A stretch of 12,248 nucleotides of DNA from Candidatus Levybacteria bacterium RIFCSPLOWO2_01_FULL_39_10 (GCA_001782515.1 MFOV01000025.1:26124-38371), one strand, 5' to 3'; numbered from the stretch's first letter, positions 5,608-10,750 are shown. The notes: generated from the letters alone by a model not told the origin. Program-made: numbers and translations.

Positions 5608-6110
5608 CTATTCCTCTATAAATGAAACTATCCAAATATTAGCATATGTTAAAGTAATGCTCGCACTAACGTTATCAACCTTTGTTTTTTTATTATCACC
5701 TAGTTTCAGGCTAGAAACAGCATTTTCTACCCATCCAGAATTGACTAATGGTGGGTATCCCATTAAAAAGAAGCTGATTACTTGACTCGCTGACGTTTCA
5801 TTTTGGCTGGCCTTCAGTGTCCCACTCTTTAGATCCTCACCGACTGCTCCAAGTATCAGCTGGTCATCATCTGAGTTGGAACTCTCCCAAAAATCCCAGT
5901 TATCTGCACTAGTCCCAACCTTAGTAAATTGTTGATAATCAAAATGATCTACAAAGAATTTTTTAAATACAGAGGAGCTTACCTGTTTTGCTTGGCTAGA
6001 TTTTGAATCAGCTTTTGGGGTAACGGTTGGGGTTAGTTTTTTTGTCGGGACAGGGGTGCTCTTGCTTTCTTTCTGTTCTGTTTTAAGCTTTGATGTCTCT
6101 TGGATTTCTG
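5608..6110 (-). pseudogene. N-terminally truncated Ser/Thr/Lys-rich protein (host side of a transposase junction)
   Basis: The frame is open from 6132, but sequence upstream of about 6110 belongs to a transposase fragment in another frame, so the original start and any signal or membrane anchor are lost. What remains begins with a low-complexity linker (KLKTEQKESKSTPVPTKK...PTVTPK) typical of the extracellular stalk of anchored proteins. A compact domain of about 120 residues follows (FVDHFDYQQF...ITLTYANIWIVSFIEE). The domain is not recognised. A TTG at 6132 could in principle restart translation. The other possibility is a natural chimeric gene. Confidence 0.5.
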
Positions 6111-6347
6111 ATTTGGCATTAGACAGTAGCAAAGAATACTAACTGTTTCCATCTGATTATTTATTTTTTTAAATTTTATAACTCCTCGTCTATAATCAGA
6201 TAGTTTCATTGGCTGAGGAGATTTTCGATAAAAATCCAAAGTTTCTAAAAATCTAAGATAGTCCCATCTGTTCATGAAGATGTCTCTTTTTTCAACACCT
6301 CTATTGTAAATATGATAATAGCCGGTAACAAATGGAGGGTTAAGCAC
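6108..6347 (-). pseudogene. Truncated REP-associated tyrosine (Y1, IS200-like) transposase
   Basis: Residues 1-80 match the N-terminal part of RAYT transposases: TGYYHIYNRGVEKRDIF, DYLRFLETLDFYR, and ILCYCLMPN, the segment that normally runs into HFHLLL with the metal-binding His-hydrophobic-His. The homology stops exactly at MPN (about 6111); the HUH motif, the catalytic tyrosine and the rest are gone. The frame then runs on for about 25 residues through the neighbouring gene out of frame. Start is GTG 6347. A TTGACA lies upstream on the minus strand with a poor -10. Non-functional remnant; RAYTs mobilise REP palindromes, and REP-like palindromes occur elsewhere in this window. Confidence 0.8.
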
Positions 6348-6404
6348 ATATATAAGTTAAAGATTACTTTCCCACATGTCAAGTAGGAACACCGACTCAT
6401 AAAA

Positions 6405-7115
6405 CTAGGCGTTAATCCGCCGCCTCATAGCTAAATGGGGATGTGCTGCTTCTGCTCTTTCTCGAAAAGCTTGTATGTAAGATGGACCCAAGGATTCTCT
6501 AATCTGCATTGTTAAGAAAACTAGTCTATGGAAGGGATCTCTATCGGTTAAAAAGTCTATTTGGGACCTTGCAAAAAAAGCTTTTTGGGCTACCGAGTTC
6601 CACGAAGGATCATCATTAAGCTCTGTTATTCTATAGATTATTAATTCTGAAGCGTCTTTGTAGTCTCGCTCTCTTGGAAGTCTGTCCCAGGCATCGGATA
6701 ATTTTTGAACCAATATTATTGCCGGATGAACTGTATAAATTTCATGATTTTCCCCATTTGCATTGTAATCTGCCTTCCAGGCAGTTTCTTCAAGGTAAAC
6801 AGGGTCAAAACTCAAATTAGCCCAATATCTTTGAGCATCAACGTTGTCAGTATCATATTTTTGCCACCAACGATCTCTAAAGTCAAAAATTACTAAATCA
6901 GTATCGTGATGAAATCTAGAGACTCCGGTTATAGCTTCGACTGCGAGGCCTCCGGTTAGTAAGTATCTAAATCTACCTGATGAATCTTTTTGAGGCTCTT
7001 TTGCAGAGAAACTCGCCAATGACTCAAGTGTTCCCGAAACTATTTCAGCTTGGGGTAATTCAACCCTAGGTGTTGCTTCAACTGCTTTTTGTAAAACATC
7101 TCTTTCTTTGTTCAT
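6405..7115 (-). CDS. Nucleotidyltransferase-fold protein (aminoglycoside/lincosamide adenylyltransferase-like)
   Basis: A 236-aa protein. LLTGGLAVEAITG (52-64) followed by RFHHDTDLVIFDF (67-79) is the GG...(x)HxDxD pattern of the polymerase-beta nucleotidyltransferase superfamily, with D71 and D73 as metal ligands. The arrangement resembles the AadA/LinB-type and AadB-like (PF10706-type) proteins in which the motif reads GG-x-A-V...H-x-D-x-D. The C-terminal half is helical and not recognised. The real substrate is unknown; similarity of motif does not show antibiotic resistance. The ATG at 7115 has TATAAT 8 bp upstream, again suggesting a leaderless mRNA. It is divergent from the tRNA cluster. 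Confidence 0.7.
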   Translation of the reverse strand: MNKERDVLQKAVEATPRVELPQAEIVSGTLESLASFSAKEPQKDSSGRFRYLLTGGLAVEAITGVSRFHHDTDLVIFDFRDRWWQKYDTDNVDAQRYWANLSFDPVYLEETAWKADYNANGENHEIYTVHPAIILVQKLSDAWDRLPRERDYKDASELIIYRITELNDDPSWNSVAQKAFFARSQIDFLTDRDPFHRLVFLTMQIRESLGPSYIQAFRERAEAAHPHLAMRRRINA

Positions 7116-7123
7116 GACGCAGG

Positions 7124-7129
7124 ATTATA
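7124..7129 (-). promoter_or_regulatory. -10 box of the nucleotidyltransferase-fold gene
   Basis: Minus strand TATAAT, 8 bp before the ATG at 7115. No clear -35. Confidence 0.5.
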
Positions 7130-7170
7130 CATCAATAGCTACGAAGATGCAAACTATAGGACCTAGTTGA

Positions 7171-7200
7171 TTGAATTTCACTTCTAAGGTAAAATATAAT
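7171..7200 (+). promoter_or_regulatory. Promoter of the tRNA-Leu/Pro/Gly cluster
   Basis: TTGAAT (7171-7176), 18-bp spacer, TATAAT (7195-7200). The transcript would begin near 7207, about 105 nt before tRNA-Leu, and its leader contains the hairpins at 7219-7239 and 7265-7287. Confidence 0.65.
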
Positions 7201-7218
7201 CATCTCTTTTGTGATTTC

Positions 7219-7239
7219 TCAAATTTCGGAGAAATTTGA
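7219..7239 (+). repeat. Hairpin repeat, copy 1
   Basis: A 9-bp perfect stem TCAAATTTC/GAAATTTGA with loop GGA, preceded by TTCTC and followed by AGAGGAG. The same frame, with a different stem sequence that still pairs, recurs at 7503-7523. Confidence 0.5.
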
Positions 7240-7264
7240 AGAGGAGAATCCAATGATAGGCTGG

Positions 7265-7287
7265 CATTGCGAGTGAAACGAGTAATG
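7265..7287 (+). repeat. Imperfect palindrome of the ATTGCGAG...CGAGTAAT type
   Basis: CATTGC pairs with GTAATG-side bases (one G-U) around GAGTGAAACGA. It is a short REP-like unit in the leader of the tRNA cluster. Confidence 0.35.
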
Positions 7288-7312
7288 AAGGCGGAAAATT
7301 GAGATTCGACGA

Positions 7313-7395
7313 GCCGCGGTGGTGGAATGGTAGACACGAAGGCCTTAAGAGCCTTTGTCCGCAAGGACGTGAGAGTTCGAGTCTCTCTCGCGGTA
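7313..7395 (+). tRNA. tRNA-Leu (anticodon TAA)
   Basis: Long-variable-arm tRNA of 83 nt. The acceptor is GCCGCGG with TCGCGGT (two G-U), anticodon stem AAGGC/GCCTT with loop CTTAAGA, variable arm TGTCCGCAAGGACG, T loop TTCGAGT, discriminator A. CCA is not encoded. First gene of the cluster; tRNA-Pro follows after 5 bp. Confidence 0.95.
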
Positions 7396-7400
7396 CTGAT

Positions 7401-7474
7401 CGGGGACTAGCTCAGTTGGCTAGAGCGCGCGGTTTGGGACCGTGAGGTCGGAGGTTCGAGTCCTCTGTCCCCGA
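7401..7474 (+). tRNA. tRNA-Pro (anticodon TGG)
   Basis: Acceptor CGGGGAC/GTCCCCG, D stem GCTC/GAGC, anticodon stem CGCGG/CCGTG with loop TTTGGGA (anticodon TGG), T arm GGAGG-TTCGAGT-CCTCT, discriminator A, no encoded CCA. Confidence 0.95.
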
Positions 7475-7502
7475 CTAGAAGTAAATTAATGCGTTTTCTC
7501 AA

Positions 7503-7523
7503 TCAAGCCTCGGGCGAGGTTGA
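7503..7523 (+). repeat. Hairpin repeat, copy 2
   Basis: TCAA-(G)-CCTC pairs with GAGG-TTGA around loop GGGC (8 bp with one bulged G). Like copy 1 it has TTCTC upstream and AGAGGAG directly after. Stem sequences differ but pairing is kept. Confidence 0.45.
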
Positions 7524-7571
7524 AGAGGAGCGATCGACAAAGGCTAGAGTAAGTATAACAATTTACGATAA

Positions 7572-7677
7572 CGCAAAATCGTTGGATCGGGAGTGCCGAT
7601 TTTGCGAATCAATAAAGGGAAAATCGTTGGGAAGCGGACCGAAGGGAGCTCGCCTGCTTGACAGGCGCGGAAACCGC
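7572..7677. repeat. Palindrome-rich spacer between tRNA-Pro and tRNA-Gly
   Basis: Contains a perfect 10-bp inverted repeat CGCAAAATCG (7572-7581) with CGATTTTGCG (7597-7606). A direct repeat AAAATCGTTGG occurs at 7575-7585 and 7620-7630. Two GC-rich hairpins follow: CGCCTG/CAGGCG (7651-7656 with 7662-7667, loop CTTGA) and GCGG-AAA-CCGC (7667-7677). Likely REP-like elements or folded spacer RNA in the tRNA precursor. ORFs across it are antisense or chance frames. Confidence 0.5.
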
Positions 7678-7695
7678 TAGGTTTTGTCCCATTTG

Positions 7696-7766
7696 GCGGG
7701 TGTAGTTCAATGGTAGAACAACAGATTTCCAATCTGTATACGAGGGTTCGATTCCCTTCACCCGCT
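7696..7766 (+). tRNA. tRNA-Gly (anticodon TCC), copy B
   Basis: Identical to copy A at 1965-2035 but on the opposite strand; identity continues 3 bp past the discriminator (7696-7769 versus 1962-2035, 74 bp). Anticodon loop TTTCCAA. CCA is not encoded. Part of its 3' end is repeated at 7854-7873. Confidence 0.95.
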
Positions 7767-7768
7767 CT

Positions 7769-7852
7769 GGATTCGACAAGCTCACCATTCGCGGTGGGCT
7801 GGTGGAATCCAAAATGAAGGGATGAGAAGTTTACCCTGAGCGAAGTCGAATG
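7769..7852. repeat. REP-like doublet just after tRNA-Gly copy B
   Basis: First unit 7769-7810: GGATTC/GAATCC outer arms and AGCTCACC/GGTGGGCT inner arms around ATTCGC, an imperfect palindrome. Second unit about 7833-7852: ACCCTGAGCGAAGTCGAATGG, of the same family as the inverse-oriented unit at 10796-10815. Two different units side by side resemble a small BIME-type insertion. RAYT transposases mobilise such units; a dead RAYT lies at 6108-6347. Confidence 0.55.
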
Positions 7853-7853
7853 G

Positions 7854-7873
7854 GATTCCCTTCACACCCGCTC
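7854..7873 (+). repeat. Partial duplicate of the tRNA-Gly 3' end
   Basis: GATTCCCTTCA (7854-7864) plus CCCGCTC (7867-7873) repeats tRNA-Gly positions 7750-7760 and 7761-7767, with CA inserted between. The tRNA 3' end and this copy bracket the REP-like doublet, about 104 bp apart. Confidence 0.6.
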
Positions 7874-7876
7874 ATA

Positions 7877-8566
7877 TTATTCGAGTTCGGGTGTTGTAGA
7901 GGCATCTGGTTCACTAAGTTCACTTCCTATAATTACGACTACATCTTCAGTTTGATTTTCAGGGGCATCTACTACCTTAACAGGGCCTCTTGTTTTAAGA
8001 GCTTCTTTTAGCTCCTCAACAAACCCCTCATCAACATTCTCCCCTGCCAGAATTTCGGTGTCTGTGAAATCAGAACTATCCGCATTTCCGATCCCGCTAA
8101 CTGTAAAGCCTTTTTCCTCAAGAAGTTCCTGAACAGCTGCTGCTTCTCCTGCTATCCCGCTTCCGTTTTGCACTTCTATGTCATATGCCTCTTTATCTAC
8201 CTCAGCTTCTGTAGGAGTGGGTGTGGTTTCCGGGAGATTAATTGTTTTCTCAGGTTCTTTACCCAAAAAATCAGTATTGAATGAGTTGGTAAAAAATAAA
8301 AAACCTCCGAACATTAGTAATCCAATGGGCACAACAACGAGAATGATCAGAAAAACTTTTTTCCAGCTGATTCCGCCTGATGGTTCTGTCTCGTTAATTT
8401 CCTCTGCTTCTTGGACATTTTCTTCAGGGGTTTCCTCCGCAGAAGGTTGGCCGTCCGTGACCACTTCCTCGGGAGTTTCTTCTTTTTCTTCCACTTCAAT
8501 CTTTACAGAGGCATTTGGTATTTCGGTTACTTTCTTAACAGACTTTGATTTTTTTGCATTAGCCAT
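7877..8566 (-). CDS. Membrane-anchored LytR_C-domain protein
   Basis: A 229-aa protein from the chosen start. The N-terminus is hydrophilic and very acidic (EEKEETPEEVV..., about 25-62). One membrane segment follows (about 70-92, VFLIILVVVPIGLLMFGGFLFF), then a Thr/Pro linker. A C-terminal LytR_C domain lies at about 128-215 (DIEVQNGSGIAGEAAAVQEL...GFTVSGIGNADSSDFTDTEI), the domain found at the C-termini of LytR-CpsA-Psr cell-wall ligases and on its own in many CPR proteins. It sits outside the membrane and probably binds cell-wall polymer. An upstream in-frame ATG (8602) adds 12 residues; I prefer 8566 because the Lys-rich protein start MANAKKSK fits a cytosolic N-terminus. It follows the AI-2E permease gene by about 50 bp, probably as an operon. 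Confidence 0.8.
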   Translation of the reverse strand: MANAKKSKSVKKVTEIPNASVKIEVEEKEETPEEVVTDGQPSAEETPEENVQEAEEINETEPSGGISWKKVFLIILVVVPIGLLMFGGFLFFTNSFNTDFLGKEPEKTINLPETTPTPTEAEVDKEAYDIEVQNGSGIAGEAAAVQELLEEKGFTVSGIGNADSSDFTDTEILAGENVDEGFVEELKEALKTRGPVKVVDAPENQTEDVVVIIGSELSEPDASTTPELE

Positions 8567-8614
8567 ATTAATAGCTAGTAACATAGTAAATGGGAATGGC
8601 AATAAAAGTCAAAT

Positions 8615-9595
8615 TTACTTATACGCGCGGAAGATTATGATTGCGGCTGATACCAAGGGGATTGAAAGAAGTGCTCCTATAATGCCCATAAGATTTGCTC
8701 CAATAAGAATTGCCACAAGAATTACCACAGGATTTAGCCCAACTGCTTTTTGCATAATTTTAGGCACAAGAATATTATTTTCGGCCACTTGAATTCCCAC
8801 GTATGCCAGCATCACCACAAGCCCCATAAAAGGTGAAATTGCAAAAGCTACAATTACTGCAGGGATTGCCGCAATAATTGGTCCGATAGTCGGGATTATT
8901 TCTAGAAAACCTGCCAAAATTGCCAGAGGCAGAGCAAAAGGAATTCCCAAAATTGTCAAGACAAACCATGTGATTACTCCTATTGCAAGAGACAGAACAA
9001 TCTGTCCCCTAAGCCATGCTCCGAGCTTATCTTCCACAAGATGAATTGTAAGTATTGTTTTTTCTCTGTATTCTTCGGGCAGAATTTCAGGGACAGATCT
9101 GCCAAGCCGTTCCCTGTCAATCAAAAGATAAAAACTTAAAATAAATATCGTCAGTATTGAAAAAAGTCCGCCGAACACTTTTCCGGTAATTGAAAATGCA
9201 TTTTCCCCGAGTGAGCTTACCAGGGGGGAAAGATAGGATTGGATTGTGGGTAAACTTAATTGAATTCCAAGAGCACTGGAGGCAGTATCAAGATAGATCG
9301 GTATTGCTTTGAATAGCGCCTGAACCTGGGAAATAAAGAAAGGAAGAATAGGGATTACCAGAAGCACAAAAAATCCTATAACAAGAGCGTAAATAAGTAC
9401 TATTGCCACAATTTTAGGAACTTTGTAGCGTCTTAAGGTTCTAACAAACGGATGGACTGAGGCCATTATGATGTAGGCCATAAAAAGCCCCATTAAAATT
9501 CCTTTTATCTGAAATAAGAAAAACCCGATTCCAACAATGATAACTGTAGCCAGAATATGATTATTTAGAACATATTTGACTATAGGATTTAACAT
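8615..9595 (-). CDS. AI-2E family (PF01594, PerM/UPF0118) membrane transporter
   Basis: A 326-aa integral membrane protein with about eight hydrophobic segments: two near the N-terminus (about 13-45), one about 58-80, the large extracytoplasmic stretch 85-130, one about 138-160, then the dense C-terminal set from 200 onward. Family hallmarks are DRERLGRSVPEILPEEYREK after the fourth segment, GFLEIIPTIGPIIAAIPAVIVAF (PxxGP) near 230-252, and the C-terminal GLNPVVILVAILIGANLMGIIGALLSIPL. Family members export small molecules or Na+ in exchange for H+; the true substrate here is unknown. The start ATG 9595 has an extended TATAAT 7 bp upstream. First gene of an operon with the LytR_C protein. Confidence 0.92.
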   Translation of the reverse strand: MLNPIVKYVLNNHILATVIIVGIGFFLFQIKGILMGLFMAYIIMASVHPFVRTLRRYKVPKIVAIVLIYALVIGFFVLLVIPILPFFISQVQALFKAIPIYLDTASSALGIQLSLPTIQSYLSPLVSSLGENAFSITGKVFGGLFSILTIFILSFYLLIDRERLGRSVPEILPEEYREKTILTIHLVEDKLGAWLRGQIVLSLAIGVITWFVLTILGIPFALPLAILAGFLEIIPTIGPIIAAIPAVIVAFAISPFMGLVVMLAYVGIQVAENNILVPKIMQKAVGLNPVVILVAILIGANLMGIIGALLSIPLVSAAIIIFRAYK

Positions 9596-9602
9596 AGCTT
9601 CA

Positions 9603-9611
9603 ATTATAGCA
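9603..9611 (-). promoter_or_regulatory. Extended -10 box of the AI-2E permease gene
   Basis: Minus strand TGCTATAAT, 7 bp before the ATG at 9595, a perfect extended -10. Predicts a leaderless operon mRNA. Confidence 0.6.
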
Positions 9612-9639
9612 TAAAATATGTTAAGAGGTGAATATTATG

Positions 9640-9712
9640 GGTGGATGACGGGTAACGCTCCCGCTGCCTCCTGGACCACAACCAGGCGTTCTGCTTTTGA
9701 ACTACATCCACC
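9640..9712 (-). tRNA. tRNA-His (anticodon GTG) with unusual D and T loops
   Basis: Acceptor GTGGATG/CATCCAC with the extra 5' G (position -1, 9712) facing a C discriminator, as required for tRNA-His. D stem GTTC/GAAC; anticodon stem CCTGG/CCAGG with loop TTGTGGT; T stem GCGGG/CCCGT. The D loop AAAAGCA lacks the GG pair and the T loop AGCGTTA lacks TTC and A58, so the usual D-loop/T-loop contacts cannot form. Stems are intact, which argues against simple decay. The HNH gene's last codons and stop lie inside its 5' end. No encoded CCA. Confidence 0.85.
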
Positions 9713-10202
9713 GTATTTCTATGAGCTTAGCTTGTGTTTCTTTATAGTGGTGCACTAGGTAGTGACAATTATGGCATAACCAGATTAAATTTGATATGTT
9801 GTTATTTTTTCTATTCTTATCAAGGTGGTGAACAGCAAGCACTCTAAAATCTTCAGATTTGCAAAGTACACAATTCTTCTTTTTATCAGTAGAGCTTAAG
9901 ATCCTTCGGTATGCTGATTCTCCATATTTCCAGTTAGCGTGGTTCTCTCCTGAAAATAGTATTTTATTTCGCCATATCGTTTGGCATGATTTACCACAAA
10001 AAAACAAGCCGCTGCTTGAAGTCTTTAAATCTCCTGCAGATCTATAAATCTCTTTTTTACAAATAGAACAAGCTACGATTTTACCGTTAAATTGGGACTT
10101 TGTTCTGCATGCAACTGAACAGTATTTTCCCCACCCCTTCTTTTGGTGAACCGGTTTTACATAAAATTCTGATCCGCAAATTTTGCAAGCAACATTAGGC
10201 AT
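9702..10202 (-). CDS. HNH endonuclease with two N-terminal zinc-knuckle repeats
   Basis: A 166-aa protein. Two repeated Cys motifs come first (CKIC at 6-9 with C28/C32; CSIC at 45-48 with C69/C73), each resembling a small DNA-binding zinc finger. A complete HNH domain follows: C111/C114, H125-H126, N130 to N135, then LCHNCHYLVHH with C143, C146 and H147. Such proteins are free-standing homing-type nucleases. ATG 10202 is preferred over GTG 10208 because AAAGGGAG lies 5-6 bp upstream, the clearest Shine-Dalgarno site in the window. The gene has its own TTGACA-N17-TAAAAT promoter. The stop TAG (9702-9704) is within tRNA-His, a 10-11 bp overlap, and a tRNA-His 5' half lies just upstream. Signs of transfer are plain. 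Confidence 0.88.
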   Translation of the reverse strand: MPNVACKICGSEFYVKPVHQKKGWGKYCSVACRTKSQFNGKIVACSICKKEIYRSAGDLKTSSSGLFFCGKSCQTIWRNKILFSGENHANWKYGESAYRRILSSTDKKKNCVLCKSEDFRVLAVHHLDKNRKNNNISNLIWLCHNCHYLVHHYKETQAKLIEIRWM

Positions 10203-10219
10203 AAGCACTCCCTTTCTTA

Positions 10220-10248
10220 ATTTTAAAGTTCTTAATTTGTTATGTCAA
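10220..10248 (-). promoter_or_regulatory. Sigma-70 promoter of the HNH gene
   Basis: Minus strand TTGACA (10243-10248), 17-bp spacer, TAAAAT (10220-10225). The start would be about 11 nt before the ATG, giving a short leader that includes the GGGAG site. It sits between the tRNA-His half and the HNH gene. Confidence 0.7.
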
Positions 10249-10262
10249 TGAGCAACCTTCTG

Positions 10263-10298
10263 CACAACCATGTGCTCTACCACTGAGCTACATCCACC
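10263..10298 (-). pseudogene. 5' half of a tRNA-His gene, cut at the end of the anticodon
   Basis: Minus strand: G(-1), GTGGATG acceptor strand, TA, a canonical D arm GCTC-AGTGGTA-GAGC with GG present, CATGG and loop bases TTGTG ending with the third anticodon base (10263). The next bases (CAGAAGG) do not pair with CATGG, and no variable or T arm follows. The 5' 11 bases equal those of the complete tRNA-His at 9640-9712, but the D arms differ, so this is not a recent duplicate of it. Confidence 0.8.
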
Positions 10299-10305
10299 AT
10301 GAAAG

Positions 10306-10327
10306 TGCGACCCTGGAGGGAATCGAA
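10306..10327 (-). repeat. Direct repeat of the tRNA-Arg 3' end (distal copy)
   Basis: 22 bp identical to 10668-10689: the T-loop start, 3' T stem, acceptor 3' strand, discriminator G and the next two bases of tRNA-Arg. The two copies bracket the GIY-YIG gene and start 362 bp apart. This copy is followed on the minus strand by an 8-bp spacer (ending just before G-1) and then the tRNA-His half. Confidence 0.85.
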
Positions 10328-10328
10328 G

Positions 10329-10595
10329 TCACAAGTTCTCTTTATAAAATTTGATAAGCATAGTCTTCAAGGTTGTTTTTCCTTTACTTGTTTTCAAATA
10401 CGTTTCTCTACGTTTTGCATCTTTTTTATTTTTATATGCCTCGTAATGTATTAATTCTAATGGCAAATAAAATTTAGTTGATCTGACTTTTTTTGAATTA
10501 TGAGCAATCACTCTTGTTTTCAAATTCTCAGAGTAACCAACATATGTAAAATTTTTAGATGAGTTTCGTAGAATATAAACGTAGTAGAAGTTCAT
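10329..10595 (-). CDS. GIY-YIG nuclease (UPF0213/YhbQ-like)
   Basis: An 88-aa single-domain GIY-YIG protein. YVYIL (5-9) stands for GIY and YVGYS (18-22) for YIG. NLKTR gives the catalytic Arg28, H32 follows, and E64 in KRRETYLKTSKGK is the metal ligand. Length is normal for this family, which is very common in CPR genomes. Its ATG follows two strong hairpins and has no Shine-Dalgarno site or near -10 box, so it may be read from the tRNA-Arg promoter. Its stop codon is 1 bp from the distal 22-bp copy of the tRNA-Arg 3' end. Confidence 0.9.
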   Translation of the reverse strand: MNFYYVYILRNSSKNFTYVGYSENLKTRVIAHNSKKVRSTKFYLPLELIHYEAYKNKKDAKRRETYLKTSKGKTTLKTMLIKFYKENL

Positions 10596-10601
10596 ATGGC
10601 T

Positions 10602-10670
10602 CGGGTACCAGTCGGTACCCGGCTGCGGTCAATTCTTACTTGCAAAGCAAGGTGCAGAATTGTACCTTGC
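10602..10670. repeat. Stem-loops between tRNA-Arg and the GIY-YIG gene
   Basis: CGGGTACC (10602-10609) with GGTACCCG (10614-10621), loop AGTC: a perfect 8-bp stem carrying two GGTACC sites. Next, CAATTCT/AGAATTG (10630-10636 with 10656-10662) encloses CTTGC-AAA-GCAAG (10639-10651). An alternative pairing is GCAAGGT (10647-10653) with ACCTTGC (10664-10670). No T-tract follows, so they are not ordinary terminators. Confidence 0.6.
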
Positions 10671-10689
10671 GACCCTGGAGGGAATCGAA
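10668..10689 (-). repeat. Direct repeat of the tRNA-Arg 3' end (copy within the tRNA)
   Basis: The tRNA-resident copy of the 22-bp repeat also found at 10306-10327. The match ends abruptly on both sides. Confidence 0.85.
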
Positions 10690-10742
10690 CCCCCAACCTG
10701 GTGCTTAGAACGCACTCGCTCTATCCGTTGAGCTACAGGGCC
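10670..10742 (-). tRNA. tRNA-Arg (anticodon TCT)
   Basis: Acceptor GGCCCTG/CAGGGTC (one G-U), D stem GCTC/GAGC with loop AACGGATA, anticodon stem AGTGC/GCACC (outer A-C mismatch) with loop GTTCTAA (TCT), T arm GGGGG-TTCGATT-CCCTC, discriminator G. The next bases are CAA, so CCA is not encoded. Confidence 0.95.
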
Positions 10743-10750
10743 TCATGCGT

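Noticed and set aside
6405..7115. HEPN-MNT toxin-antitoxin pair with the HEPN-like gene
   Set aside because: The nucleotidyltransferase-fold protein is larger than MNT antitoxins, is about 1.8 kb away with unrelated genes between, and its motif is of the AadA/LinB type.
7489..7732. Small ORFs on both strands between tRNA-Pro and tRNA-Gly
   Set aside because: They run through palindromes and the tRNA-Gly gene and show no protein-like pattern.
7609..7812. Minus-strand ORF across tRNA-Gly copy B (contains GIEPSYTDWKSVVLPLNYTR)
   Set aside because: It is the antisense translation of the tRNA-Gly gene, a familiar spurious protein.
8178..8792. 204-codon plus-strand ORF opposite the LytR_C and AI-2E genes
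   Set aside because: Shadow of two well-supported minus-strand genes, Ser/Thr-rich as expected from reverse reading.
9711..10298. Group I intron in the tRNA-His anticodon loop encoding the HNH protein
   Set aside because: The 5' half does end at a typical intron site, but only about 60 bp lie between it and the HNH start and none between the HNH stop and the next tRNA, so there is no room for a catalytic intron core. What follows is a whole tRNA, not a 3' exon.
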